Shown: positions 1 to 8,739, counted from the first letter of the stretch. The stretch: 64,000 nt of DNA from CBEULR01 sp965544035 (GCA_965544035.1 CBEULR010000005.1:95685-159684); one strand, 5' to 3'. Numbers and translations are program-made. Notes: generated by a model from the sequence alone, not told the origin.

Positions 1-477
1 CGCACCTCCCATCTTCAGTGAACCGACTAATTGACCGACGTCTTGTAACTGATGTATCCCCTGCGGGACACCAGATAACCACAGCGACTAATAACCAAGC
101 ATAGCGTAGCACGTCCATCAACGGTCTGTCAACTAGACGTCCACCCTAGTCTGCCGATAGACAACAAACGGTCTAACCGCTTCGGACAGACAAAAACAGG
201 GACAGGAAGTCTCCCCCCGCTTTCACTGACCGGGCAGCGATCAAGGCGGTATAAACCTGATGATAAAGCTATTCGTGACGAGGGCTTGTATTCCTTCTGA
301 ATAATAGAAATTTTTTATGGTAATCAACGACGGTAGGAAACCATTAAACGGTAATTGATAGAGAATACGACCGTTTCGGGCAAGTGGCAAATATTGAGAC
401 AAAACAGCCACCGGGAAAACACAATCACCGCACACAAATGCACTTCCATTTCCCTACAAAATCAACCGAAATGTGAT
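1..477. other. Left-edge region with no supported gene
   Basis: I see no convincing coding region here. Short open frames exist on both strands but lack a ribosome-binding site and recognisable protein sequence. Between about 123 and 192 the tetranucleotides GTCT and AGAC recur several times in alternating orientation, which may be coincidence or a cluster of small binding sites. The DNA is more AT-rich after about 240, just before the TraB-family gene, and probably holds that gene's promoter, but I cannot assign a clear -35/-10 pair. Confidence 0.5.
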
Positions 478-1698
478 ATGATTACGTTGTTTAATGAAAC
501 TACGCTTTGGGAAGTGGATAGTTTGGGCACTGAAAGCGACAATGTACACCGCATCGAGCTCGACGGCAAGGAGATAATTCTGATCGGGACGGCCCACGTC
601 TCCAAGAAGAGCGCCGATGAAGTGCGGGAGGTCATCGAGGCGGAGAAGCCCGATACCGTCTGTGTTGAATTGTGCCGGTCCCGCTATCAGGCCGTGACCG
701 ACGCCGACCGGTGGAAGAACACGGACATCATCAAGATCATCAAAGACGGAAAAGCCCTGCTGCTGCTGATCAACCTGGTGCTGTCCTCTTACCAGAAAAG
801 GTTGGCCAAGCAACTCGGGGTGCAGCCGGGGCAAGAAATGATCCAGGGTATCAAGTCGGCTGAGGAAACCGGCGCGACACTCTGTCTGGCCGACCGGGAG
901 ATCCACACCACCATGCTCCGGCTGTGGCGGGGAGTGGGCCTGTGGGGGAAACTGAAGCTCTTCTTCAACATTATGCTGTCGTTGTTCGACCGGGAAGAGG
1001 TCAGCGAGGAAGAACTGGAAAAAATGAAACGACAGGACATGCTGACCGCAGCGCTTCAAGAACTGTCCCGGTTTTCGCCCAGATTCAAGTCCATCCTGAT
1101 CGACGAAAGGGATCAGTACCTGGCCGAAAAAATCAAAACCGCCCCCGGGAAAAAGGTGGTGGCCGTACTTGGGGCCGGCCACGTGCCGGGGATAAAGAAG
1201 GAACTTTACAAGGAGCACGATCTGGACCAACTGTCCGTCGTCCCACCCACTCCCAAGATCACCAGGATCATTGCCTGGAGCATACCGCTGCTGATCCTGC
1301 TCCTCATCGTCTCCACGTTTTCGGTGGACAGGGCGGCGGCGGCCGACCAATTGGCCAGCTGGGTTCTCTGGAACGGCAGCATGGCGGCCTTGGGCGCCCT
1401 GCTCGCCTTGGGCCACCCTCTTACGGTGTTGACGGCCGCCGTCGTCTCGCCGATCAGCTCCTTGAGCCCTCTGCTGGCGGCCGGCTGGTTCGCGGGCATC
1501 ACCGAGGCCGTCGTCAGAAAACCGAGTGTCCGGGATTTCGAGGACTTGACTGAGGATGTTCATACACTCAGGGGTTTTTGGCGCAACAAGGTAACGCGCA
1601 TCCTGCTGGTGGTCGCCCTGGCCAACCTCGGCAGTAGCGCCGGCGCCGTCGTGGGAGGCGTTGAGGTCCTGAGGCATTTCTTGAATGCCGTCTTTTAA
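478..1698 (+). CDS. TraB/PrgY-family membrane protein
   Basis: This protein of about 406 residues matches the TraB/PrgY family (related to the TIKI/GumN fold, named after enterococcal pheromone-shutdown proteins). The N-terminal half carries the family signature GTAHVS near residues 37-42, and a second conserved stretch, GAGHVPG, lies near the middle. The last third contains several hydrophobic segments, so the protein is probably membrane-anchored with a cytoplasmic or external globular domain. A catalytic (peptidase-like) role has been proposed for the family but not settled. The frame stays open upstream to 355; I chose the ATG at 478 because the sequence before it is not family-like. A GTG at 514 is another option, and no strong ribosome-binding site decides between them. 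It is a single-gene unit closed by a strong terminator. Confidence 0.8.
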   Translation: MITLFNETTLWEVDSLGTESDNVHRIELDGKEIILIGTAHVSKKSADEVREVIEAEKPDTVCVELCRSRYQAVTDADRWKNTDIIKIIKDGKALLLLINLVLSSYQKRLAKQLGVQPGQEMIQGIKSAEETGATLCLADREIHTTMLRLWRGVGLWGKLKLFFNIMLSLFDREEVSEEELEKMKRQDMLTAALQELSRFSPRFKSILIDERDQYLAEKIKTAPGKKVVAVLGAGHVPGIKKELYKEHDLDQLSVVPPTPKITRIIAWSIPLLILLLIVSTFSVDRAAAADQLASWVLWNGSMAALGALLALGHPLTVLTAAVVSPISSLSPLLAAGWFAGITEAVVRKPSVRDFEDLTEDVHTLRGFWRNKVTRILLVVALANLGSSAGAVVGGVEVLRHFLNAVF

Positions 1699-1730
1699 GT
1701 TCCGCCACGTACTACGCGAGACCAAAAGCA

Positions 1731-1767
1731 AAGGCCTCTCACTAGTGCTGTGAGAGGCCTTGTTTGT
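1731..1767. terminator. Intrinsic terminator between convergent genes
   Basis: A perfect 12-bp stem (AAGGCCTCTCAC against GTGAGAGGCCTT) with a 7-nt loop is followed by TGTTTGTT on the plus strand. It sits between the TraB-family gene and the convergent acyl-CoA synthetase gene and could serve both strands. Confidence 0.8.
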
Positions 1768-1788
1768 TAAGTGATCAATCAGGAAGGA

Positions 1789-3423
1789 TCATCTCTGCGT
1801 CTGCACCGCCACCAGTTTTGCCGCACCGTATTTCTCCCTCAGGCGCGGCTTTTCGATCTTGCCGGTTGGATTGCGCGGGACTTTGTCAAAAATAATCTTC
1901 CGCGGACGCTTGTATCGCGGCAGCGGCATGCAGAACTCCCTTATTTCTTTCTCAGTGCATGTGCAGCCCGGTTTCACCTCAATGATGGCGGCTGCAATCT
2001 CACCCAGACGTTTGTCGGGCAGCCCGATAACGGCCACGTCCTTTATCGCATCGTGTGCACGGAGGAAATCCTCAATCTGCACCGGATAAAGATTCTCTCC
2101 GCCGCTGATAATCACGTCTTTTTTGCGGTCCACCAGGTAGATGAAGCCGTCCTCATCCATTCGGGCCATATCCCCGGTAAACAGCCAGCCATCCCTTATT
2201 ACCTCGGCGGTCGCCTTCGGGTCGTTGTAATAGCACTTCATCACACCCGGTCCCTTGACGGCCAGTTCCCCGACCTTCCCTTGGGGTACCGGCAGTCCCT
2301 TTTCGTCAACGATCTTGACCTCCCAGTTGTGACCCGGGATGCCGATAGCCCCCACTTTATGGATGTTTTCCGTACCCAGATGGACACAGCCCGGGCCGAT
2401 GGCCTCGCTCAGGCCGTAGTTTGTATCATAGAGATGCTGGGGGAAGTACTTCTTCCAGCGGTGAACCAAACTGGGCGGAACGGGCTGCGCCCCGATATGC
2501 ATCAGCCTCCACCGGGAGAGGTCGTAATCATCCAGCTTTATTTCGCCGCGGTCGATAGCGTCCAGGATATCCTGCGCCCAGGGAACCAGCAGCCAGACAA
2601 TGGTGATCTTTTCCTCGGAAACCGTGCGGAGAATCCAATCCGGCTTGACTCCGCGAAGCAGCACGGCTTTACTTCCCGACAGGAGGCTGCCGAACCAGTG
2701 CATCTTGGCTCCGGTATGATAAAGCGGAGGAATACACAGAAAATTATCATCTCGCGTCTGACCGTGGTGGGCGACTTCGGTATAACACGACGACACCAGG
2801 CTGCGGTGCGTGTGCAGAATCGCTTTTGGGAATCCGGTCGTACCCGAGGAGAAATACACCGCCGCATCGTCCTCATCGGTGAGTTCGACCGGAGGCGCTT
2901 CGGATGAGCAGTTGGCCGTTAAACGATCATAGCTCTCCGCAAAGCTGGGCCGGTTTTCTCCCGCGTAGAGTACGATTTTCACATTGGTCAACTGATCAAA
3001 AATGGTCTCCACCCGGCCGATAAACTCCGGTCCGAAGATCAGGGCTTTGGTTTCGGACAGATCCAGACAATACTTGATTTCCTCGGCTGTGTAGCGAAAA
3101 TTGAGCGGCACAGCCACGGCACCGGCTTTCAATATCCCGAAGTAAATCGGCAGCCATTCCAGACAATTCATCAGGAGAATGGCCACCTTGTCCCCTTTCT
3201 TTATTCCCCTTTTCAACAGCAGGTTGGCCAGCCTGTTCGCCTTCTCGTTGAAGACACGCCAGGTCATCGTCAGCCGGTATTCTCCCGCCGGGTTGTTTTC
3301 GATCAGCTCGTACTCTCGCCAGGTAACATTGTGGCGCTCCTGAAGATCCAGATTGATCTCGGTGAGGCATTTTTCGTGTCCGTACAGCTTGGCATTGCGC
3401 GCAAGAAAGTCAGTAATGGGCAT
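1789..3423 (-). CDS. AMP-dependent acyl-CoA synthetase (fatty-acid CoA ligase family)
   Basis: This 544-residue ANL-superfamily enzyme activates a carboxylic acid with ATP to an acyl-adenylate and transfers it to CoA. The ATP/AMP loop SSGTTGFPKAILHTH lies in the middle. The C-terminal part has the TGD motif (GWLFTGD), the hinge DRKKDVIISGGENLYP, and a C-terminal lysine in NPTGKIEKP that fits the catalytic lysine. The chain-length specificity cannot be read from sequence; medium- or long-chain fatty acids or aromatic acids are all possible. I chose the ATG at 3423 because GGGGGGAG precedes it at good spacing; the open frame runs 18 codons further upstream. There is no operon partner: it converges with the TraB-family gene and diverges from the next gene. 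Confidence 0.9.
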   Translation of the reverse strand: MPITDFLARNAKLYGHEKCLTEINLDLQERHNVTWREYELIENNPAGEYRLTMTWRVFNEKANRLANLLLKRGIKKGDKVAILLMNCLEWLPIYFGILKAGAVAVPLNFRYTAEEIKYCLDLSETKALIFGPEFIGRVETIFDQLTNVKIVLYAGENRPSFAESYDRLTANCSSEAPPVELTDEDDAAVYFSSGTTGFPKAILHTHRSLVSSCYTEVAHHGQTRDDNFLCIPPLYHTGAKMHWFGSLLSGSKAVLLRGVKPDWILRTVSEEKITIVWLLVPWAQDILDAIDRGEIKLDDYDLSRWRLMHIGAQPVPPSLVHRWKKYFPQHLYDTNYGLSEAIGPGCVHLGTENIHKVGAIGIPGHNWEVKIVDEKGLPVPQGKVGELAVKGPGVMKCYYNDPKATAEVIRDGWLFTGDMARMDEDGFIYLVDRKKDVIISGGENLYPVQIEDFLRAHDAIKDVAVIGLPDKRLGEIAAAIIEVKPGCTCTEKEIREFCMPLPRYKRPRKIIFDKVPRNPTGKIEKPRLREKYGAAKLVAVQTQR

Positions 3424-3735
3424 TATATCGCTCCCCCCGTTCCAATTGATTATAAAGGGATACAAGCGGGTAATCAATAATCACGTCGGAAAACGCCGAG
3501 ATTTTCGCCGTGCCTGTTCCAGGCGGTTTTGCAGAAACCGACGGACTGTGATGCGTGATCACATCCCGGTATCAGGCACAAGTCTCAGCCTTCATCCCGG
3601 CGCCGGTAGGGAAACGTATCAGTCGCAGCGAAGTAATCATGTAATCCGACAAATGAGAACCCCGCCCCATCCCGGGTGAATCACAGGGCGTCGGTTCTAT
3701 CCGTCAACACAGACAACTCTGCATATGGAGGGACA

Positions 3736-5436
3736 ATGGTGGCAGAAAAACTCAAAGTACTGGTGATCGGGGCGGTGGCCGCCGGACCCAAGGTGGCGGC
3801 AAGGGTTCGCCGGCTGGTTCCGGACGCCGAAATCACAATGCTGGATAAGGGCACATTCATTTCTTATGCCGGCTGCGGCATGCCCTTCTATCTGGATGAC
3901 CAGGTGCCCGCTTTCAAAGACCTGTTTGACACCGCTTACTGGGTGCCCCGTGATCCCGATTATTTCGCCCGCGAGCGCGGAATCAACGTTCTTACCGGTA
4001 TGGAAGCGGTGGCTATCGATAGGGAAATGAAGCAGGTCCGGGCCGTCAACGTCCATACCGGGCAGGAGCAGGTTTTCAGCTACGACAAGCTGGTTCTGGC
4101 CACCGGCGCCAATACCGTGATCCCGCCGATCCCGGGTATGGACCTTGAAGGGGTCTTCACCTTAAAAACCCCGGCCGACGCGCAGGCCATAAAGCAGTAC
4201 CTGCCCGATGTCCAGGAAGCCGTAGTGGTCGGGGCGGGCTCCATCGGAATGGAAGTGGCCGGAGCACTTGCGCGACTGCGCATCCTGACGGCCGTGGTGG
4301 AGTTTCAGGATCAGATTCTACCCGGGATACTGGATCACGACATGGCTCTGCTGTTTAAGAACCGTCTGGAGACCGAGGGCATTGATTTCTTTGTCTCCGA
4401 GAAGGTGATCCGGTTTGAGGGAGACGAGAACGGACGCTTAACGAGGGTGGTCACCGATAAGCGCACGCTGGACGCTGAATTGGCGCTGGTGGCGGTGGGC
4501 GTACGCCCGAACGTCACTCTGGCCCGGGACGCCGGACTCGCGCTCGGCCAAACGGGAGCCATAGCCGTAGATGACCGGGGCCGAACCAGTGATCCCGACA
4601 TCTATGCCGCCGGGGATTGCTGCGAAACGGTGCACATCATTTCCGGGCGAAAGGTTTACCTGCCCCTGGCGACCATGGCAAACCGTCAGGCGCGTGTGGT
4701 GGGTGACAATATTGCCGGCAGGGACAGTCGGTTTAAGGGCACGCTGGGCACGGCCATCCTGCAGGTGCACAGCTGGGCCGCCGGGAAAACCGGGCTGAGT
4801 GAAAACCAGGCCCGCGAGTTGGGATATGACGTGATCACCACGGTATCCCCTCAGCACGACCGGGCTCATTACGCGCCGGGACACAGCCTGGTGATCCTGA
4901 AACTGATTGCCGATCGCGCCTCACGGCGGGTTTTGGGCGTGCAGGGCATCGGTCCGGGGGAAGTCGCCAAGCGCATTGATATCGGAGCCTCCGTCATCCA
5001 TTTCGGCGGAACCATTGATGATTTGGTAGACCTCGACCTTGCCTATGCCCCGCCGTTTAATATGACGGTGGACCCGCTGCAGCATTGTGCCAACGCCACG
5101 CGCAACAAACTGGACGGGATCATCGAGGTCATTTCGGCGCGTGAACTGCGGGAGAAGCTGGACCGCGGAGACGACTTTTGCCTATTGGACCTGCGCACGG
5201 AGATTGAATACAATTCCCGTAAGATAAATGATCCGCGTGTAAAGTGGGTGATCATGGGCAACCTGCGCGAGGCCGTCGATACACTGCCGCGCGATAAGGA
5301 AATCATCTGTCTGTGCGACTTGGGCATCAGGGCCTATGAGGCTTTCCGCTTCTTAAAGGGAGCAGGTTTTACCAATATCAAGTCCGTGGAGGGCGGTCTC
5401 AGGGTCTGGCCGTATATGGCGGCCAGCATGCTCTAA
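3736..5436 (+). CDS. CoA-disulfide reductase-like flavoprotein fused to a rhodanese domain
   Basis: This 566-residue protein fuses an FAD/NAD(P)H pyridine nucleotide-disulfide oxidoreductase (about residues 1-450) to a rhodanese domain (about 460-560). The N-terminal FAD loop is VLVIGAVAAGPKVAARV. The single redox Cys of the CoADR/NADH-oxidase class is in SYAGCGMP (Cys47), and a second nucleotide loop is VVVGAGSIGMEVAGALARL. The rhodanese active-site loop reads CDLGIR. Enzymes of this architecture (CoADR-RHD, Npsr) reduce CoA disulfides, persulfides or polysulfide with NAD(P)H, which fits a sulfur-metabolising host. The start at 3736 has a clear GGAGGGAC ribosome-binding site, so upstream in-frame ATGs are unlikely. 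It is followed by a hairpin. Confidence 0.88.
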   Translation: MVAEKLKVLVIGAVAAGPKVAARVRRLVPDAEITMLDKGTFISYAGCGMPFYLDDQVPAFKDLFDTAYWVPRDPDYFARERGINVLTGMEAVAIDREMKQVRAVNVHTGQEQVFSYDKLVLATGANTVIPPIPGMDLEGVFTLKTPADAQAIKQYLPDVQEAVVVGAGSIGMEVAGALARLRILTAVVEFQDQILPGILDHDMALLFKNRLETEGIDFFVSEKVIRFEGDENGRLTRVVTDKRTLDAELALVAVGVRPNVTLARDAGLALGQTGAIAVDDRGRTSDPDIYAAGDCCETVHIISGRKVYLPLATMANRQARVVGDNIAGRDSRFKGTLGTAILQVHSWAAGKTGLSENQARELGYDVITTVSPQHDRAHYAPGHSLVILKLIADRASRRVLGVQGIGPGEVAKRIDIGASVIHFGGTIDDLVDLDLAYAPPFNMTVDPLQHCANATRNKLDGIIEVISARELREKLDRGDDFCLLDLRTEIEYNSRKINDPRVKWVIMGNLREAVDTLPRDKEIICLCDLGIRAYEAFRFLKGAGFTNIKSVEGGLRVWPYMAASML

Positions 5437-5479
5437 CCGCACCCCGCGTTCCGCTTTCGGTATCGAAGGCAAACGGAAA

Positions 5480-5512
5480 GGGCCTATGGCGGACACTGAC
5501 CGTCATAGGCCC
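5480..5512 (+). terminator. Hairpin, possible terminator
   Basis: GGGCCTATG pairs with CATAGGCCC around a loop of about 15 nt and is followed by AAATTTAT. It lies between the CoADR-rhodanese gene and the convergent tRNA-Ser. The U-tract is weak, so termination efficiency is uncertain. Confidence 0.5.
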
Positions 5513-5519
5513 AAATTTA

Positions 5520-5615
5520 TGGCGGAGAGAGTGGGATTCGAACCCACGAGGCAGCTTTTGGGCCGCCTACTCGATTTCGAGTCGAGCGCCTTCAACCGGA
5601 CTCAGCCATCTCTCC
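5520..5615 (-). tRNA. tRNA-Ser(CGA)
   Basis: It has a full type II (long variable arm) cloverleaf with acceptor GGAGAGA/TCTCTCC, discriminator G, encoded CCA, T-loop GGTTCGAATCC and anticodon loop CTCGAAA, giving anticodon CGA (reads UCG). It is the last of six genes in the tRNA/tadA block on this strand. Confidence 0.95.
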
Positions 5616-5645
5616 GCTTAAACTTATCGGTATTTGTAAATTCGG

Positions 5646-6116
5646 TTACCTTCTCAGGCTCCGGAAAAACCGGCGCACAATCTCCCCGCATTCGTCCTCC
5701 AGGACACCGGGGATAACCTCAACCTGGTGATTGAACCGCGGTTCGCGCAGAAGGTCGATCACCGAGCCGGCCGCACCGGCCTTTGGATCGGGTACCCCGT
5801 ATACCACTTTACCGACCCTGAACTGCACAATCGCTCCCGCACACATCGGGCAGGGCTCCATGGTCACGTAAAGTGTGGCCTTGTTCAGCCGCCAATCGCT
5901 CAGCTTCTTCGCGGCCTCACGCATCGCGATCATCTCGGCGTGTGCCGAGGCGTCCTTGTCCGCTTCGCGCAGGTTGTGCCCGCGTCCGATGACGGCTCCG
6001 TCCTGCACCACCACGGCGCCGACCGGAACCTCACCCTTGGCGAAAGCCCTTTCGGCCTCCCGCAGCGCTTCACGCATAAATCCGGCGTGTTCGGCCAGAT
6101 CAGGAACCCAATTCAC
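5646..6116 (-). CDS. tadA: tRNA(Arg) adenosine(34) deaminase
   Basis: TadA converts A34 to inosine in tRNA-Arg(ACG) so that one tRNA reads CGU, CGC and CGA. The zinc-deaminase signature is complete: HAE (His59, proton-shuttle Glu61) and PCPMC (Cys89, Cys92). The length of about 156 residues is normal for the family. The frame opens with GTG at 6116 without a strong ribosome-binding site; a downstream in-frame ATG (residue 14) is an alternative start. It sits inside a tRNA cluster, and its expected substrate tRNA-Arg(ACG) is encoded about 320 bp upstream on the same strand. Confidence 0.95.
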   Translation of the reverse strand: MNWVPDLAEHAGFMREALREAERAFAKGEVPVGAVVVQDGAVIGRGHNLREADKDASAHAEMIAMREAAKKLSDWRLNKATLYVTMEPCPMCAGAIVQFRVGKVVYGVPDPKAGAAGSVIDLLREPRFNHQVEVIPGVLEDECGEIVRRFFRSLRR

Positions 6117-6134
6117 GGTTCATTCCTACTTTAC

Positions 6135-6240
6135 CCAACCTCTAACCTCTAATCTCTCACTTCACACTTCCAACTGAAAACCGAAGTCGACGAAGTCGAC
6201 TTTTCCTCTATTTCCAACTTCCGACCTCTCACTTCCATTT
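6135..6240. repeat. Degenerate 7-bp-period spacer
   Basis: Pyrimidine-rich DNA reads as imperfect heptamers such as AACCTCT, AATCTCT, CACTTCA and then TTCCAAC, TTCCGAC, CTCTCAC. A short direct duplication, GAAGTCGAC twice, lies between the two heptamer runs. It occupies the whole spacer between tadA and tRNA-Arg(CCT). Confidence 0.6.
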
Positions 6241-6241
6241 A

Positions 6242-6318
6242 TGGTGGGCCCGGAGGGACTCGAACCCCCGGCACGCGGTTTAGGAAACCGCTGCTCTATC
6301 CGCCTGAGCTACGGGCCC
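6242..6318 (-). tRNA. tRNA-Arg(CCT)
   Basis: It has a complete cloverleaf with encoded CCA. Anticodon stem GCGGT/ACCGC encloses loop TTCCTAA, so the anticodon is CCT (reads AGG). The acceptor is GGGCCCG with discriminator A. Confidence 0.95.
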
Positions 6319-6378
6319 GGGATTACATCCCTTAAAGACAAACCGGAATGCAGCACGCTGCATTCCTCTCTTCTCTCC

Positions 6379-6432
6379 ATCTACTGTCTACTGCCTCTAC
6401 TGACTACTATGTCAATCTGACTACTGAATACT
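6379..6432. repeat. Degenerate 7-bp-period spacer
   Basis: Imperfect heptamers of the CTACTGT, CTACTGC, GACTACT type fill the spacer between tRNA-Arg(CCT) and tRNA-Arg(ACG). The bases differ from the neighbouring spacer but the 7-bp period is the same. Confidence 0.55.
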
Positions 6433-6438
6433 TATTTA

Positions 6439-6514
6439 TGGCGCGCCCGGAGGGAGTCGAACCCCCAACCTACAGATCCGTAGTCTGGCGCTCTATCCAT
6501 TGAGCTACGGGCGC
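6439..6514 (-). tRNA. tRNA-Arg(ACG)
   Basis: It has a complete cloverleaf with encoded CCA. The anticodon loop CTACGGA gives ACG, whose A34 is the established TadA target. The first pair of the anticodon stem is a C-T mismatch; the other four pairs are good. Confidence 0.95.
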
Positions 6515-6591
6515 ATATATTACTAGTTGTTTACTGACTTCCGGTCTTGGTCTCCCTTACCCCGGCTCCGGGTTCATCCTAGTACTGTAAG

Positions 6592-6687
6592 TGGCGGAGA
6601 GAGAGGGATTCGAACCCTCGAGACAGGTTTATTGCCCATCTACTCGCTTAGCAGGCGAGCGCCTTCGACCTACTCGGCCATCTCTCC
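6592..6687 (-). tRNA. tRNA-Ser(GCT)
   Basis: It is a type II tRNA with long variable arm and encoded CCA. Stem CTCGC/GCGAG around loop CTGCTAA gives anticodon GCT (reads AGC/AGU). The acceptor is identical to that of tRNA-Ser(CGA). Confidence 0.95.
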
Positions 6688-6744
6688 GCGATATGAACCA
6701 ACCGTTATTCTCCACCTCTGACTGCCCACGTCCCGCTCCTCACA

Positions 6745-6833
6745 TGGCGGAGGGGGTGGGATTCGAACCCACGGAGCCACTAGGGCTCAACGGTTTTCAA
6801 GACCGCCTCCTTCAACCGCTCGGACACCCCTCC
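6745..6833 (-). tRNA. tRNA-Ser(TGA)
   Basis: It is a type II tRNA with encoded CCA. Stem GCGGT/ACCGT around loop CTTGAAA gives anticodon TGA (reads UCA and others by wobble). The acceptor is GGAGGGG. It is the first tRNA of the block downstream of serS, 600 bp away across a repeat-bearing spacer. Confidence 0.95.
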
Positions 6834-7001
6834 GTGGCCGTTTTTACGCAAATACCACTATAGCACAACGGGTGCACCAGTGTCAACTCTGATCGTCCGA
6901 AGGCCGTGCAGCACCTGCCGCGGCGGGGTACATCCACCACTATTCTACCATAAGCAGCCGGGCATTCAAAGCACTGACTACCGCCCCGAAAAACTATTGT
7001 A

Positions 7002-7400
7002 TCCCCTGTCATCCGGGTTTACCCCGGGTGACTCTTGCCGGATTCAACCGTTGCGAGGGATTCCGGTTCGTTTTGTAGGATAGCTGTGCTCAGGGATTAC
7101 CGGAACAAACAGTTGGGAGTAAAGATCAAAAATGCGCAGCGAGCCGAGGATCAGCGCCGACCGCACTGTCTGACCCGGCACTCAATCTGTATTACTTATT
7201 TTCTGACGTAGAGCCACAGGCTTGCATACAGATTGAGTGCCGGGGAGTTCGGCGGCGCCCTCGGCAAGCGAGCAGATTCCGCTGCCACGGACATGTTTGT
7301 GCAGGTAATCCCTGAGTGCAGCGGTGGTAGAATTGCCTCTTCGCTAAGAATGGCGTCAGGAGCGCACGAGGCGCCGGGGTAACCCCCAACGCCACGACCG
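7002..7400. repeat. Composite intergenic repeat, copy 1
   Basis: The spacer of about 600 bp between the tRNA-Ser(TGA) gene and serS has no supported gene but holds three modules seen again at 34100-34400. First is a CATCCGGGT/ACCCCGG hairpin near 7010. Second is a perfect 19-bp inverted repeat at 7174-7192 and 7226-7244 (arm CCCGGCACTCAATCTGTAT). Third is a CGCTAAGAATGG element near 7342 followed by CGCAC. No reading frame spans the modules convincingly, so a structured RNA or a non-autonomous mobile element is more likely than a gene. Confidence 0.6.
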
Positions 7401-7440
7401 CATACTTAGACTTCTATTTTTACTGGATACTCACTGCTCA

Positions 7441-8715
7441 CTACTTCTCGATCTTCGTCATCCCACCCATATACGGGACCAGCGCCTTCGGAACGGTAAC
7501 CGAGCCGTCGGCTTCCTGATAGTTCTCCAGGATAGCGGCCACCGTACGCCCGACGGCCACCCCCGAACCGTTCAGAGTGTGCACGTATTCGGCCTTGGCC
7601 CGCGGCTGCGGCCGGTAACGGATCCCGGCCCGGCGGGCCTGGAAATCGGTGAAGTTGGAACAGGACGAGATCTCCTTGTAACTCTGATAGCTGGGCATCC
7701 AGACCTCCAGATCATAGGTCTTGGCCGCCGAGAAACCAAGGTCGCCGGTACACAGGACAATGATCCGGTAGGGCAGTTCCAAAAGCTGCAGCACTTCCTC
7801 GGCGTCGTGGACCAGCTTCTCCAGTTCCTCATCCGAGTCCTCGGGCTTGGTGAACTTCACCAATTCAACCTTATTGAACTGGTGCTGCCTGATCAGTCCC
7901 CGTGTTTCCCGCCCCGCGGCCCCGGCCTCGGCCCGGAAACAGGCGCTGTAGGCCACAAATTTGGCGGGCAGGGCCTCGGCCTCAAGAATTTCGTCACGCA
8001 GGTAGTTGGTCACCGGCACCTCGGCCGTCGGAATCAGGTAGTAATCCTCATTCTCGATCTTGAACATGTCCTCGGCAAACTTGGGAAGCTGCCCGGTGCC
8101 GATCATGCTCCGCCCGTTCACCATGAAGGGCGGGAAGAGTTCGGTATAACCGTGCCGGTTGATGTGCAGATCCAGCATGAAGTTGATCAGCGCCCTCTCC
8201 AGCCGGGCGCCCGCCCCCTTCATGAAGCAGAACCGCGCCCCGCTCACCTTGCCTCCCCGCTGGAAGTCCACGATGTCCAGACCTTCACCCACATCCCAGT
8301 GCGGGCGGGCCTCGAAATCAAACTGCCGGGGTTCTCCCCAGCGACGGACCTCCGGGTTGTCGTTCTCATCCTTCCCGAAAGGGACCGAAGCCTGCGGGAT
8401 GTTGGGAATCTGCAGCAGCATCTGCTGCAGCCGCTCGTCGACACGCCGGATGTTTTCATCCAGATCCTTGATCTGCTGGGACACCTGCCGCATCTGTGCG
8501 ATCAGTTCGTCGGCGGGACGGCCTTCCTTCTTCATGCGGGCGATCTCCTCCGATACGGAGTTCCGCCGGCTTTTCAACTGTTCAACAGTGAAAAGCATCT
8601 GCCGCCATTCCTCGTCGGCGTCAAGCAGATTGTTCAGATTGAAATCAAAACCGCGCTTTTCGAGGGCGGTTCGCACCACCTCCGGATTCCTGCGCACGAA
8701 TTTCAAATCCAACAT
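7441..8715 (-). CDS. serS: Seryl-tRNA synthetase
   Basis: This 424-residue class II synthetase charges tRNA-Ser with serine in the cytoplasm. The N-terminal 100 residues form the antiparallel coiled-coil arm that grips the long variable arm of tRNA-Ser. Motif 2 (FRAEAGAAGRETRGLIRQHQF) and motif 3 (GSGVAVGRTVAAILENYQ) are intact. The ATG at 8715 has ribosome-binding site GGAGGG. It is the third gene of a probable operon with serA and a class V aminotransferase behind a T-box, and three tRNA-Ser genes lie downstream. Confidence 0.97.
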   Translation of the reverse strand: MLDLKFVRRNPEVVRTALEKRGFDFNLNNLLDADEEWRQMLFTVEQLKSRRNSVSEEIARMKKEGRPADELIAQMRQVSQQIKDLDENIRRVDERLQQMLLQIPNIPQASVPFGKDENDNPEVRRWGEPRQFDFEARPHWDVGEGLDIVDFQRGGKVSGARFCFMKGAGARLERALINFMLDLHINRHGYTELFPPFMVNGRSMIGTGQLPKFAEDMFKIENEDYYLIPTAEVPVTNYLRDEILEAEALPAKFVAYSACFRAEAGAAGRETRGLIRQHQFNKVELVKFTKPEDSDEELEKLVHDAEEVLQLLELPYRIIVLCTGDLGFSAAKTYDLEVWMPSYQSYKEISSCSNFTDFQARRAGIRYRPQPRAKAEYVHTLNGSGVAVGRTVAAILENYQEADGSVTVPKALVPYMGGMTKIEK

Positions 8716-8739
8716 CTGAGGATCCCTCCGTTCGGAAGC

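Noticed and set aside
241..435. Short minus-strand frame of 64 codons at the left edge
   Set aside because: It has no ribosome-binding site, no family and partly overlaps the upstream region of the TraB-family gene.
454..1731. A 425-codon frame antisense to the TraB-family gene
   Set aside because: It is antisense to a gene with clear family motifs, and its composition (Gln, His, Arg rich) is typical of a shadow frame.
6834..7440. Degenerate tRNA or small gene in the serS downstream spacer
   Set aside because: The only strong structure is the long inverted repeat shared with another intergenic locus; no tRNA features or coding frame were found.
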